64,000 bases of DNA from Erythroxylum novogranatense (GCA_029891385.1 CM057225.1:75293887-75357886); one strand, 5' to 3'; shown: positions 35,058 to 47,153, counted from the first letter of the stretch. The notes: generated by a model not told the origin, from the letters alone. Program-made: numbers and translations.

Positions 35058-36079
35058 CAAGTGGGGAATCTTATTGGACCTTGATAATTCAAGCTCCAAT
35101 AAGCCCAGAATTAATTCAATCTCATTGGAATTAATTCTAGCTTATTAACTAAATGTCATTCCACTAAAGACAATTAGTTGAACTCTTGAATTATTAAATA
35201 TTATGAGAATATGTCCAATTGCAAACCCTATTTAGAACCTTATTATAGCCATCCGCACAACAAAGGGTAAAATTACCGTTTTGCCCTTATGTTGGTTTTT
35301 CCTTCTAGATCTCTCATTTTACTTTATATGGTGATTAACACATAAGATCTCATCTCAGTGTTAAGACTTGATGGGTAGCTAGTCCATCAAACTCTGGCGC
35401 CAGCTTAATCACCAAATCTCCTTAAAACATCTGAAGAGATGATAACACTATAAACTCTTCATTTGAGTGAATGTTCCACGATACATGTTTCAATTAATAA
35501 TTCTAACATGCAGACAATCGGATTAATACTATGTAAAAATCCATTCCGATCATATCAAGAATTATAATGAAACATATATGAGTTCACCACTCATCAAGAT
35601 TATGGTTCATAATAGCGAATGCTTAAGTTGTATGTTTTAAGATTAAAGTAACTACCACTTTATTCTTGAAAATGTACTTGATTCGATTCATTTAATAGTG
35701 CCATTATCGATAGTCAACTACTATCATGATATGAAACTCATCATTCCTCAAGTAAACTCCTTTACTTATATGGAGATAAATCGCAACACTACGCCTAAAC
35801 CATAATTAAGCGACCAACTTGATTATTCAACTGTGAATCAATTAATTGATTATAATAATATACATGTTTCCCATACATCTCTATGTATATGTATATTACT
35901 TACAAAAGAATCTTGGTACCTTATGACCAGATATATAATTCTCATACAGATAAAACCAAACTCTTTTGTTTTATTAATAATAAATATTTTCATTACAAAA
36001 CTGTAACTGAAGAACATAAAGTTACATGTAAATACACTTGCTTTCCAGGGCACTATATTTACATAACTCCAATAGAAAT

Positions 36080-36630
36080 GTCGTGAGTGGCTTGCAAAAG
36101 TTAGGTTAATAATATAAAAAACCAAGTTTAAGACCTAAGTAGGCAAGTGACAAGTGTCACTTGCCACTTGTCTTGTTTTTAAGCACTCATTTATTACCTT
36201 TCCAATAACAATTCAATTTCTACTCCAATTTTTCCCCACAATTCCAATGGCTCGAAGCAATAATTCCTAAAATCATGTATCAAATTTTCTAGTGCCATTG
36301 GATAGTCATTTCCAGTACCGAAAATCCAATCAGTCGGCCACTTGGTAATTTTTTTTCCGATCCAGAAATTTTTCTGAAATTTTCCAAAAAAATTTCTAAA
36401 ATTCTCCAAAAATACAAAACTCACAAAAACCCACTCCAATTAAATTTTCAAGCACTAAAATCCTATTTTTCAAAAAAATCACATTTATAAACGCATATGC
36501 CGGAAAATGTCATGAATGCATGTACAGTCATGTGCATGTGCAAAAATTTCTATTCATGTATATATGGAGGCCATATTATGCATGATCATGCCAAGATAAG
36601 TTTACACACTCATAACCCATTCCAAATTAC
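36080..36630 (-). repeat. 5' LTR of element A, outer part
   Basis: Continues the LTR broken at 22548 and aligns with 2715-3265 of the 3' LTR. Similarity stops between 36626 and 36640, where an L1-type coding sequence takes over. The expected last 35-40 bp, including the TGTTACA end, are missing. Confidence 0.88.
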
Positions 36631-37240
36631 TGTTTCACCATGGCTTTATCCAAATTTTCCCTCAGGAAGCATATAGAGGCCCATTTATTGCATGATGTAA
36701 ACTTGTACCCTTCATAGTGAAGATCCTCCACTTCCAAACATTCTACACATTCTTTAAAATCCTTTGTGAAGTTCCTAAAGGTAAATTTACCGTCATCTTT
36801 AGACCTATATAATGTTGCATTGAAGTCTTCATATACTAACTAGGGAACACTATAGGTTGGCTTAAGTCTCCTTAATCTTTCCCATAGCATGTTTCTTTAA
36901 AATTTTAGGTTAGAGCCGTATATAATGGAAGTCATAAATTTGTTGCTTGCCCTTAGAAATTAAATGGTCGCATGAATTGCTTATCATACATATCCAGTTC
37001 CTCCACTTTAACAAGATTTTCATCATAGTCCAAAATAATCCTTCCAAGGAAGTGATATTGATGATTAGATATAAAATTGCAATTTCTTCCTAAACACCTT
37101 AACTTATTCATATTTTCATATCTAATCTTTGTTTCCAAAAGACCTAAAAACATTGCTTGTTATCTATTGTCAAAATCCTTTAGAGCTTGAACCTTCTTGG
37201 GGCAATTTAAGCGACAAATATTCAAAATAAGCAAGGTCAT
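36630..37240 (-). pseudogene. L1-type LINE endonuclease fragment
   Basis: The minus strand starts MTLLILNICRLNCPKKVQAL, the usual N-terminus of plant L1 ORF2 endonuclease. It continues with FLGLLETKIRYENMNKLRCLG and, across frameshifts, YEDFNATLY (the GDFNA catalytic segment with Gly changed to Glu), KDFKECVE, LEVEDLHYEGYKFT and NKWASICFLRENLDKAMVK. It has at least three frame changes and stops. Reverse transcriptase is missing, since the fragment is cut off by LTR A. An APE-type endonuclease nicks target DNA for L1 insertion; this copy is dead. Basic residues encoded on the minus strand at about 37241-37315 may be the preceding linker or ORF1 end. Confidence 0.85.
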
Positions 37241-37330
37241 ATGAGTAAAGATTTACCTTTGGGGCCTTTGTTTTTATTGCCCTTTATTGTCTTTCTTCCT
37301 TTAAAATTTTTAGAATCCAGCAAGATACAA

Positions 37331-37858
37331 GTAAAGATTTACAATTCTAGCAACATACAAGTTTTAGAATCCAGATCTTGGCAAGCCAAAGGTCAAGTGG
37401 TGGAAACTATTAATTGCCTAGTATCACAAAGAGAAGAGATAAAACCATCTCAACTCGAGGTGTACCCAAAGGACCTTAGTGCAGAGACCTTACAGAGTGA
37501 AAAGGAGCTTAAGAATATTGAGAGGACTACCCAAGGAATTGTTAGTGAAGAAGAACTGGAGAAGGAGCTCGAAGGAGACATGGATATATCATTTACCTCG
37601 ACGAAGAGTACTAAGTCTATAATTATAGTTGAAACTAACTCTTCACCTTTACCTAACATATTAGAGAAAGTAAACGAGGAGAAAAAGGGTGAAGAGACAT
37701 TGGAGATATTTCAAAAGTGCGAGGACTCAATAGAGATTAGAAATTTGAAGATAGGCAAGCCAATGTATGTGAATGATCATCAATTAAGGCCCTATCCTGA
37801 AGAACCTCAAGTGGAGGAAGTGCATGTGACACTTGAAGATCACAACTTTGTCACGTGA
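37331..37858 (+). pseudogene. 3' coding remnant of an Athila/Tat-like Ty3 element
   Basis: The open frame formally begins at 37241, but its first 25-30 codons overlap the LINE relic on the other strand, so I start it at about 37331. It is rich in Glu, Lys and Ser and contains an EEELEKELEGDMDISF segment. Its end, PMYVNDHQLRPYPEEPQ, resembles the end of an integrase-type polyprotein in Athila/Tat elements. The stop is followed within 60 bp by TTGGGAGGCAACCCAA, a phrase I associate with the 3' ends of pol in those elements. No catalytic domain is visible. Family assignment is tentative. Confidence 0.45.
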
Positions 37859-39471
37859 TGAGGAAAAAAGGGAGTCAAGCCAACAACTATAAACAAAGTT
37901 GTTGTTTGGGAGGCAACCCAAAGGAAGTTTATTTCTTTTTCTTTACATTTTCACATTTGTTTCTTATATGCATATGTGTTTTTAAGTTTGTTTATTTTTA
38001 AATGCTTTTAATTTTTCAAACAAAAAAAGAGAGAGAATCAAACAAACAAACAATTTCTCTTTTTCTATTACTTCTAGGATTATAATGTCATAATTAGAGA
38101 GTGAATTGACCAAAAAAATCATGGAAACTTAAACATGTACTTTTACTCTTTTGATTGGTTAATATGCATTATCTCTAAAAGATTAGTGACTAGTGGTAGA
38201 CACAAGCCCGTGAGATTTTGAGGCTTTATAGACTGACACATACATATCAATCTCATTGTCTTTTGTTTATGTGTGACCTTGATGACATGTACATCCTAAC
38301 TTTTTGATTTTCTATTCAAGGCCAAATTTTTATCACAAGCATTAATATGGAAATGATATAGGCATTCTTTGTTTTACAAGTTACATTAGCCAAATAACCT
38401 ACCTATTGGTATGAATTTTCCCTTTGTTAGGCCCCCTTGAGCTTTATTAGTCTTTCTTTTTGTGCTAACCACATTACATGGTTTAAACCTAACCAAATGT
38501 CCTACCAAAGTCATAAAACTAGTGGAGCATTTGTGGTTGTTGATGATTGTGGATGCATAAGAGTATAAGTATGGGCCATGGGGGCATACATATGTGCAAG
38601 TTGGTTATAATCATTGAAATGTCATTTTATGGCTTGTCAACGGATTTTAAGGTTGATGTAGCTTCTGTCAATTCTTAAATGAGAAAAAGGAAAATAAAAA
38701 GAAAAAATGTTTAAATAAATGTATCAAGGAGAAAGTGCAATTGTTTTGAAAAGTTATTCATGATTAGTTTCTCCTCCTAAATTTATATTGAATGGTTAAT
38801 TTGAGTATGTTGCATGTGAGGTAAATGTTGTTTTGGAAGGGGCACCCGTTGTAGTTTTGGTGTGCTATTATCATCAATTTTTATGAGTGATCCCTTCTAA
38901 TTAATTATGCTTCCTGTGGTATAGTCTGAAAGTTTGAATTTGAGCTATGAAATATAGTTGTTGCATTCATTATAGCTAATGGTACCTAGTTTTGAATGAA
39001 TGTTAACTTGTGCACTTAATGTTTCATTGAGAGTTACTTTTGCTTCACTAGTTACGATGGCTTTTATGCTACATTATCCAAATACATCTTACATTACCTT
39101 TTCCCACATTACAACCTTACAAAAGTCCTTTGATTCATGATTGTGCATTTGAATCTTAGTGGTGGAGAAATGAAAAGATATGCAAAGTTGTGAAATGTCA
39201 TGATCATGAATGGTGTTTGAGTGTACCCATGAATTTATCTTACTTAAACACATTTTATCAAGTACACCTCTAGACTGTTCAATTTCTAAAAGTGATTATT
39301 ATTGATTGATCATAAGTAGAAGAATTGAATGTTGAGTTCTTGCTATATTTTTTTAAAAGTTATTCCTCTTTGTTTTAAGACTATTTACTCTTGGGGAATA
39401 TGGAACTGGGCAAGTGTTTTGGGTTTGTGACCTTGATTGTAATGTTTTGCCTAAGGACAGTTAAAAGCTAA
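37859..39471 (+). other. Non-coding 3' region of Athila/Tat-like element
   Basis: AT-rich, without open frames of note. It lies between the TTGGGAGGCAACCCAA phrase (about 37907-37922) and a PPT-like tract at 39472, the position where Athila/Tat elements carry a long untranslated or env-like region. An AAACAAACAAAC-type run is at 38039-38053. I see no env-like ORF. Confidence 0.4.
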
Positions 39472-39484
39472 CTGTGGGAGAAAT
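39472..39484 (+). other. Polypurine-like tract before Athila/Tat-like LTR
   Basis: CTGTGGGAGAAAT precedes TGATACATGC and resembles the GTGTGGGGGAA primer tracts of Athila/Tat elements. Confidence 0.45.
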
Positions 39485-40968
39485 TGATACATGCTTTATT
39501 GATTATACATTTATTCCATAACACTTAGTGATTAATGTTTTAAAATGCTTAAGACATTCACTTTAGTTCATTTTTGGTTTTAGTTACAATTTGGAAGCGA
39601 AAGAGCTAAAATGAGTCAAAAGCATAATCTTTGAACTGTCTTCTTAAGATTCACACTCACTTTTCTTTATAGAACAAGAAGGAGAAGGATTAGAGTAAAT
39701 ATGAGACAAGGAAATGCATAAAATGAAGATTATAAGTCATGGACATAAGTATTGCAAATCACGGCCATGACTTAAGTTATCATGGTCGTGACCTTCATCT
39801 TTCATATCTATGACATAAGTTGTCATGGTCGTGACATACTTGCATGGGCGTGACACTCCATGTCATGTCTATGAATCAAATGCACGCCTGTGATCACCAA
39901 GTCACGTCCATGACATTTAATCAACTGTCCTGAACCCTAGTTTTTATTATAAATGTAAAATTTTGTGAAGGTAGAAGGCATGAAATGCTTTATGGAGTGA
40001 TGTCTTAGTTTTGTAATAGAAGAAGGGGCAAACCTCTCATCTTTTAGAGATCCATTGAGAGATAAGCTTCCTAACACTGGTTTAGAGGGAATATTAACAT
40101 CGAACAACTCGGTTAAGCATTCTCTCTTTGTACTAGGAATTGTTTAAGTTATCATATGCTTATGGATTTGGGTTTTCATGTATGAATGATCGTATTCTCG
40201 TTATAGTTAGATTGTTTATGTATGAACCCATTGCTATAATCTTGAACACAATCCGTAATTGTTATGTTTGAATATTGTTAGAATCTTCAATGTGATATGT
40301 AATTGTTATGTTGAGATTAATTTATAGCAACTAATGGCTTCAAATCATTAGGGATACAATTTGTAATTTGTATGTTTCTGATTGATGTCGAATCATTAGG
40401 GATAACATAACCTAGGTTAAATGACTAGATTGTAAGTGGTTTTTTCCTTAATTAATATATTTTCCTAAATTATAATGCGACTATCCAATTAAATTTAGAG
40501 AGCTTGTTATAGGTTGTTTGATAGCTAGGTTTAGTTGAAGAGCTCGTTTTAATTGAACACGACCTAAGAAAAAACTAGAGTTAATAGAGCTTATCGTTAA
40601 CCTACGATTAATAGTTGCTATAAGAGATATGAGAACAATAATTCAACGAAGTATGTTTAATTGAATGTAGGTCGAGATAAACCAATGACGGGTCGAGTGA
40701 TGCCTTGTGCAGCATTAAACTGTAGCCTTATGAAATTTATAAAGGTTCTCTACTGGTCTCTATGATTGTATTCTTCTACCATTGTTCTTTCTATCTCTTC
40801 TTAGCGTCTAGCTCTTCGGATTTCTCTTTCTTGTCTTGTGATGTCAAGAGCTAGAATTTCTTTCATCTCTCTTAAACTCTGAGTAATTATTACGCTCATG
40901 TAATCGCAAGGACATAAGAATGACACAAATTCCCTAAATCAAAGAATTAAAATAGTCCTAATGTTAAA
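39485..40968 (+). repeat. Athila/Tat-like LTR (probable)
   Basis: Begins TGATACATGC after the PPT-like tract. It contains a run of GGTCGTGAC / ATGGCCGTG words (about 39735-39920) directly upstream of a TATA box (39948-39954), then a transcribed-looking region. The right end is not defined; I place it where a decayed Athila-type PBS on the other strand begins. Its partner LTR is not in the window. Confidence 0.4.
39948..39954 (+). promoter_or_regulatory. TATA box of Athila/Tat-like LTR
   Basis: ATTATAAATG lies about 30 bp after the repeated-word cassette, in the order cassette, CCTGAACCCTAG, TATA. Confidence 0.5.
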
Positions 40969-40986
40969 TCCCCAACAATGCTGTCA
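40969..40986 (-). other. Decayed Athila-type primer-binding site on minus strand
   Basis: The plus strand reads TCCCCAACAATGCTGTCA, against TCCCCGGCAACGGCGCCA for the complement of the tRNA-Asp-type PBS of Athila: 12 of 18 match and most differences are transitions. The following 40990-41110 has the ATCGTTCCCACGAGGATT phrase often seen inside such LTR ends. This implies a second, oppositely oriented fragment. Confidence 0.35.
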
Positions 40987-41326
40987 AAAAACTTATTGAA
41001 TAAGTTTTATATAATAATAAAACTCTCAATACACCATAAGTATAGTACAAAAGATTATCGTTCCCACGAGGATTATGTAAGAGTTAATAATTTGAACCTA
41101 ACTTTGTATAAGGTATTCAAAAATTGATTTAAAAAAAAGTAAGTGACATAAATTAAAATAGAATAATAAACGAAACAAATAAACAGTGAGTTGTCAATTA
41201 AAATTAGGATTTTGATTAACATGAAATAATTAGGAGTTATATTTTCCTTATTTTATTTCCTTTATTTTTTTATTCAACTTATGTGTTTGATCTTAGATTT
41301 TATAAGGTTTTGATTGTTGTTGGACC
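40987..41326 (-). repeat. Possible end of Athila-type LTR, minus orientation
   Basis: AT-rich sequence following the decayed PBS, with CGTTCCCACGAGG at about 41061-41073. It has no genes. Its boundary with the next LTR fragment is placed at TGTTGGACCTCG. Confidence 0.3.
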
Positions 41327-42997
41327 TCGTTTCTGGAGCCCAACATCGGACATGGGATCGTAAAACTTGAACGTGGAGGGAGGCTTGGAAATTTCAAATT
41401 TTAAAAGAAAACTCCCTCGAAAGCAAAGGCGAGCATCGTCGCGGCGAAGCCATGCAAGAAAATCCCCTGGACCCCTCGGGATTTTTACGCTGCGGCAAAC
41501 GATTTAACTTTTTCCACGAAGAACCTACATTTGTATTTTCGCTGCGACGAACACACCACGCCAGTGAAAATAAAGAGCTTTGGGTTAATTATGCCGCGGC
41601 GAACCATTGGATTTGTTGCGGCGAAAATCCTGAAACAAAACCAAAAACCTAAAATTGGCATACCTCATTTAATGCAACTTAAACTTTTTAACTACTTAAC
41701 CCCAACATTAACTCTAGTGAATGCAACCATAAATTTCCCAACAATCATCCTCAATTCAAAACCAAAACAAATTGAACTTATACATAATCACATGAAAATT
41801 TCCAAAATCTGAATACTTTGCAAAAACATGAAAAATGATAGACAACTCCAAACATACATTTCATTAATATTTAAAAGGAGAGTTTTACAAAGCTTTAATG
41901 GGCATTTCAAGCCACATTACATCATAATCCCAAAAATACATAGCTTGCAAAAGGTAGAATTTCTCAAAATGCAATTAAAACTTTGTTTTACAATAACTAA
42001 CTTCAAAAACAAAATAAATCTAGTTGGAGTGATGCCTTGGATCTTGACTACTCAATCTCTCACTCTTCACCTATATATGGGATGGAATGGGAGGGAGTGA
42101 GCTTAAAGCTCGTGGGTAACAGATTTATAATCGAGAAATAAGCAAAAATCATTTTCAAAAACTCATTGCCATTATGCATTTTCAAAACCAAAGTAATTTC
42201 ATATGCAAATATCATTAAACACTTCATAAACAATTTTAAATCATGTATGCATCAAACTTGTCAACAAATCAAAAGCACATAAGCACATCAAAATGATTTG
42301 GGTTCATGACGCACTACACATTCCCATATAATGATCCTGTGTAGCCGTAAATTCTTAAGAGAGTCCTTAAGGGAGCTCCATGCCACTAACGGGCAGGCGA
42401 GAGAAGCCTATACTTGGGTCAAAGTACACGTGACGGTTCTTGAGGGACTACCACAAACTCACATAACACATAGATTTCAAAATTTTGTAAACTTGTTGCC
42501 CAAAATGACACATTTTCTTGAAAACTTGCTTCTCATATACTTGATATATTTTGGAAACCATTTTTGAAAACATGATTTCACAAACATCTATCTTTTCAAA
42601 GAGAAATCCTTTTCCAAATCTTTTCATCAATCATCAACACAATTCATGTAAACATATAACAATTTCACAATACAATCAAGAAGCCAATAAATGCAACATC
42701 TATGATGCAATTGAAACCATTAAGCTTGCTTGATTTAAAGAAAACAATGAGTGGTTTATTTACTCTATTATAAATATGTACCCATCTTGAATTCCTTGCT
42801 TAAATCTTGCTCAAAGATGTCCTTCCTCTTGCTCCACTTGTCTCCCTTGCCCCACTTGATTTCCTTAAACAATAACCAAAATTCCATTCAATTAGATTCA
42901 GGAATCGGAAAGTCATACCTAAAAAATTTGGACTATTTCTACAGTTGAAACAAAAAAAATCTATACTTAACTTCCCTCCAAATTTTGAGATTCTTAG
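41327..42997 (-). repeat. Truncated large LTR (E), related to solo LTR G
   Basis: It begins TGTTGGACCTCG (LTR 3' end in minus orientation). At 42096-42122 it has GTGAGCTTAAAG followed by CTCGTGGGTAACAG, the reverse complement of text in solo LTR G at about 60571-60597, at a similar distance from the LTR end (about 790 against 690 bp). A second match is the CTGCCCGTTAGTGGC region. GC-rich CGCGGCGAA words stand at 41420-41635. It is cut at 42997 by the insertion of element C. The open frames here are chance. Confidence 0.6.
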
Positions 42998-45393
42998 TGT
43001 AACATCCCACCCCCGAAGGGAAGGGTAAAATAGTAATTTGGTCAGGGGTGAGAGTGAATAGGACTGATTTGGCATTTTTATGCATACTGGTATTTGTGAA
43101 CAGTGAATCTTTGCACATGAAAAATAACTGTACATGCATTCATGACATTCCCGGTATTGTGCCTAAATGGGATTTTATTTTGGAAAATGTGGTTTATGGG
43201 ATTGAAAATTTAATTGGAGTGGATTGTTATGTGTTTTTATATTTTTGGGAAAATTTAATAATTTTTCTGGATTTTTTTCCAGAAAAAATTTCCGGACCAG
43301 AAAAATCGCCACGCGGTGGACCGATTGGTTTTCGACACTGGAAATTTTTGCCCAATGGCACTGAAATATTGGATAAATAAATTGGAGGGATTAATTAGAG
43401 CCATTGGATGGATTAATTAGAGTCATTGGATAGATTAATTAGAGCCATTGGATGGAGCTTGTCTTTTTCTCCTATTTCATGTCAAGTGGCATGATGAGTC
43501 GTCCTTCCACAAGTTGCATTCTCGACACTTCTAGTTGGGGAGGAAAAACAAAAGTGTTTTGGTGAGTCTTCTTCTTCTCCTTCGTGTCTCCTCCCTTGAA
43601 TTCTCCATATGTTCTAGCCAAAAAAACTTTGCTCTTCATCTTGCTTCTAAGAGCCTAACCTAGCTTCCCTTGCAAAGTGATGATGATGATGATGATTGTG
43701 TAGTGGAAAGAATTAGAGAGGATTGTGAGATTGTGAAGTCTAGAAGAGTGGAAGCTTGCTTAAGGTAAATCATATGTTTATATGATGGTTTTATAGTTGC
43801 TTGTGATGTTACTTAAGGTTAATTGCATGGCTAAGTTGAACAAAAATGATGATTAACTTGAGTTCGGATGGTTTGAGATTGCAAAGACAGATTCGTGGCT
43901 CCACTTGTTTAATTTTTTTGAGCTGTTTAACTTTCGAATCTAGAGAAACTCAAAACATAGAAGTTGTAGAAATAGAGGTCTACTATTTTAGGGTGAGCCA
44001 AATGAGAGTAATAGGCCCCTAATTGAATCGGGTTCAGAACACCAGCGAGATTGAAAGCGACATTGAACTAAGACCTGAAAGTTAATTGTTTGAGGACCTT
44101 AGAGTTGGAATTGGATGATGAGCTCTTCTTATGAAATGTTCAAGAATGTGTCATTTAAGATCTGTAGAGAGGAAATTTTAATTTGATAAGGATTCTGCTA
44201 GTTATGTCTGAATAAGTGAAGGTTGTTCCTAACCTTTGTGATACAGAAGAGAACAGAAACAGGTCAGGTGTGTAAAAATCATAATAAATCCAATTTATAT
44301 TATTTTGGAACCAGATTTGGATATGTGATATCCATATGAGTTTATGAAAAATGAAACTTTGAATCACCTTAATTGGATGTGAAATGAATGAGTTATAAGG
44401 TTTTAAGTCGGACAGGGTCCAACCTGTGACTGCATGTTAAAGCTGATTGTTAATGGAAGATTTGAATGTCCTTAATGACCGAATTAGACCATGGTTATAA
44501 AAGAATAAATGTAAAGTTATGTGTTAATTAGAGGTCTGGAAAGTTTGAAAAACATTTTACCTATGTATAGGGAGTTATGAATTGTTAACTATTTACTGGT
44601 TATGTGCATTTTGGTGAAACCCAACCATGAGTGTAGGTTTTGTGAGTATTGTGATTGAAAGATAAATTAGAGATTTTTGCGATTCGAATTGGCTCAAGTG
44701 ATCTTCTGGAAAGTTGTAGAGGAAGTAATTAACTTGAAAATTAGATATAGCATGTCAATTTTGTATGTCATAATTGGGAGTTATGAATTTTCAAAGACTG
44801 GACCTAAGTTAGGTCGTTGACTAGTGATCAGGGCAGCCTCTTGCAAGACAGTTTTGAGTTTGTTAGAGGTGGAATTGACTATTAAGGCCTTCATGAGAAG
44901 TGTCATATTCTGTTTGATCTTTTCATAGGTATAAAGTATGCAATTTTTTGACATATGTGTAAGAAGTTATGCTTTTTATAACATTTCTATTCAGTTCAGG
45001 TGTTTTCGGTGGGTAGAATCATTCATTGAATTGTTTGACCTACTTAGCAATTGAATTTGATTTCATGTTGTTCACGAAAGTTGTAGGTCACATTTGGATC
45101 TTTCATTTGGCATACATCTTGTAATTTTTAGCAAAGGGAATGAGAAGTTATGGATTTTACAAAATGTTGTACTGTTTGGACAAAATGTTGCACTGTTCTA
45201 AGAGGCTTTGTGAAGGTAGTAACTTTGAGTGTATTTTTGACACCCTTATAGGGGAAATTAGTTTTTATGTCCTTCATAAAATTTGTAGAGCTCCCTCTTC
45301 TCTATAAAATAGACACCAAATTTGTCCAATTTGGAGTTCGGAGCAAGGAGTTATGACTTGCGAAAGTTGGGATGTCGGCAAAAAGAAAGAATA

Positions 45394-45490
45394 AAGCTTC
45401 CAGTCGACTACAAACTGCACTAGTCGACTAGGACATGCATTTTTCCTGCACTAGTCGACTACAACCTTTGACTAGTCGACTAGGATGTTT
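45394..45490 (+). repeat. GTCGAC cassette in LTR C
   Basis: GTCGAC at 45403, 45423, 45454 and 45475, mostly within the 10-bp palindrome TAGTCGACTA. Spacing alternates between about 20 and 31 bp, so the unit is about 51 bp, close to the 50-bp unit of LTR B. Confidence 0.75.
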
Positions 45491-45881
45491 ATTTTCCTGA
45501 AACTGACCTTTCTCCACTCTTTTGCTTATAGTTTTTCCGTCCGACGTCCGATTGACTTGATTCTTGAGGCATCGGATTCGTGAAACATTGAATTTCATTT
45601 TATGAGAAATTGGGAATTTTTGGACGGGAAATTGACGTGGGTCCGGGTAATGGTCCTCTGGTCACTGTTTTGTTTATTTTTGGTCCTATAGAGGCCCGAA
45701 TTGAGTAATTTTGGTGCCGTTAGATTTCTAATTATTAGACAGAATTTTTGTGATGGAAAATTTTGGATTAGGGCCGGGAATATCATGACCATGCATTGTG
45801 CACCTTCTAATTGCTACATGTGCAACATTAAATAGTTCTGATTGAGCAATTGGTAATATTTATATTTTGTAAATGTTATAG

Positions 45882-45947
45882 AGGCACTTTTGGAGCGTCG
45901 ATCCACCGATGCTACTAAGACTTCCAGGTATTAGCTCGGAAGTACAG
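45882..45947 (+). other. Exon-like 66-nt island in LTR C
   Basis: Preceded by AAATGTTATAG; followed by a perfect CAG/GTGAGT donor at 45948. Acceptor TTTTTTAG ends at 46731 (784 nt). Confidence 0.5.
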
Positions 45948-47153
45948 GTGAGTAACCTAGATGATTCATTCAATTATTATATGTCCAATGTGGGGAATAA
46001 TGGAGGGATTAAGCTTGTGTTTTTGTTTATGCCTGGATTCCGGACAGATGGTCCGATGAATTGGGAGACCTGACATAGAAGTGTCTCTGTTTGTGATTCT
46101 GTGAGCTGACTTGCTTCTACTGTGTGATCAATTGTGATTGGTAGAATTGTGCTATATGAATACATTGTGAATTGTTTGCTATTACTGGGATATACGGTGA
46201 TCAACTGCTTATTATACCGTGCTTCATTTCATTGCCTCTACTGTGGCAGACTGTGTTATATGGACTGTTAAATTGAGCATGTGCATTTTATACACAAATG
46301 CATAAACGGATAATAACAACAGCATGACCGTAGTCGCCATCGACATCGAAAAAGAGCCTCGAGCTCGAAGGGAGATAGTGCATATCCAGAGGGCTCTCCT
46401 ACTCCCTAGACGCGTCTACTATATACTGTTACTGTTTAAGCGCTCAGTCATAACACTACAATAAAATGGGAAAGTGTCACATATGCATTGCATATATACT
46501 TGACTGACTACTTGAAATGGGAAAAAGGCATGAGTGCCTTATTCAGCTGCGGTTTGCTTGTATGTAATGATATGGTACTTCCAACTGTGTTATTGCAAAC
46601 TAAACTGTGTTTGCTTGTGTGTCGTGTTATTACTGTGACGTGATTAAGTGATGCATGAATTGGGCGAACCATCGATGATGGTTCCTCACTGATTTCGCAA
46701 AACTCACCAAAAATTTACAAATATTTTTTAGGACTCAGAAAAATACCCCATTAGGTTCACGGGAGTATGTTTACAGCATTCAAATGAAGAATAGGGGTCG
46801 GGATCAGTCCACGTCTGCATTAGTGTCATCCTTCTGTTATTCATAAAATTGTATATCGCAAGCTCTGTAAATTAATACTTTGTATTTATAGAGGGCCCAA
46901 TTTGGTTATGGATTGGTATACATTAAATGGCTATTTTAAATTATTGTTGAATGTTTGTAATGATTGGGAATGACTAGAATGGTATACAAATTAACGCGGA
47001 CTCGATTGTCTATTGTTTTCGCGTGTATGAATGTTTGCAAAAAAAAATTGATACTGGGTTTACTGAGTGATGTAGCACACTACCCTCGCGGGGCACGGAT
47101 TCGGATATCACTATCGATGTTGGATTCGGGTCACACGAGAGTGGGGTGTTACA

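Larger units (their letters stand above)
22549..36074 (-). mobile_element. Copia-type solo LTR split by element B
   Basis: The outer pieces 22549-23620 and 35063-36074 join to about 2.08 kb that begins TGTTGGATCGG and ends CTCCAATA, with a 5-bp duplication outside and no internal coding region, PBS or PPT. It is therefore a solo LTR left by recombination between two LTRs. The TGTTGGATCG terminus is shared with the LTR of copia element F at 53410, so minus orientation is likely. Short open frames inside it are chance. Confidence 0.85.
1..36630 (-). mobile_element. Element A: Tekay/Del-type Ty3 LTR retrotransposon, nested host
   Basis: A minus-strand Ty3 element, cut off by the window start. 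Order along its own strand: 5' LTR (36630 to 36080, then 22548 to 19103), PBS, gag, protease, RT, RNase H, integrase with chromodomain, PPT, 3' LTR (3300 to 1 and beyond). The chromodomain after integrase and LTRs of about 4 kb fit the Tekay/Del chromovirus lineage; this is a family judgement from the protein motifs. It is interrupted by the copia element at 4295-15400 and by the copia solo LTR at 22549-36074. Every gene carries stops or frameshifts. The LTR copies are clearly similar but differ at several percent of sites by eye, so it is not a recent insertion. Its outer 5' end has lost a few tens of bases at the junction with a LINE fragment. Confidence 0.9.
42998..47153 (+). repeat. 5' LTR of element C
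   Basis: 4156 bp from TGTAACATCCCACCCCCG to GGGGTGTTACA. Related to LTR B along most of its length but clearly a different family: module anchors at 44392, 44574, 44780, 44966, 45147 and 45350, GTCGAC cassette at 45394-45490, conserved block at 45528-45590, island at 45882-45947, donor GTAAAT at 43765 and acceptor TTTTTTAG ending at 46731. A GATGATGATG microsatellite lies at 43679-43696. Confidence 0.92.

Noticed and set aside
35850..36125. 91-codon open frame at the copia solo LTR end
   Set aside because: It crosses the border between the solo LTR and LTR A, so it cannot be an ancestral gene.
37241..37330. Hydrophobic N-terminus of the open frame beginning at 37241 as a signal peptide
   Set aside because: This part overlaps the L1 relic on the other strand, so the hydrophobic residues are probably the complement of a lysine-rich LINE segment.
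41452..42100. Overlapping open frames of 66-93 codons, possibly a small gene
   Set aside because: They lie in LTR fragment E, shown by its match to solo LTR G, and have no domain.
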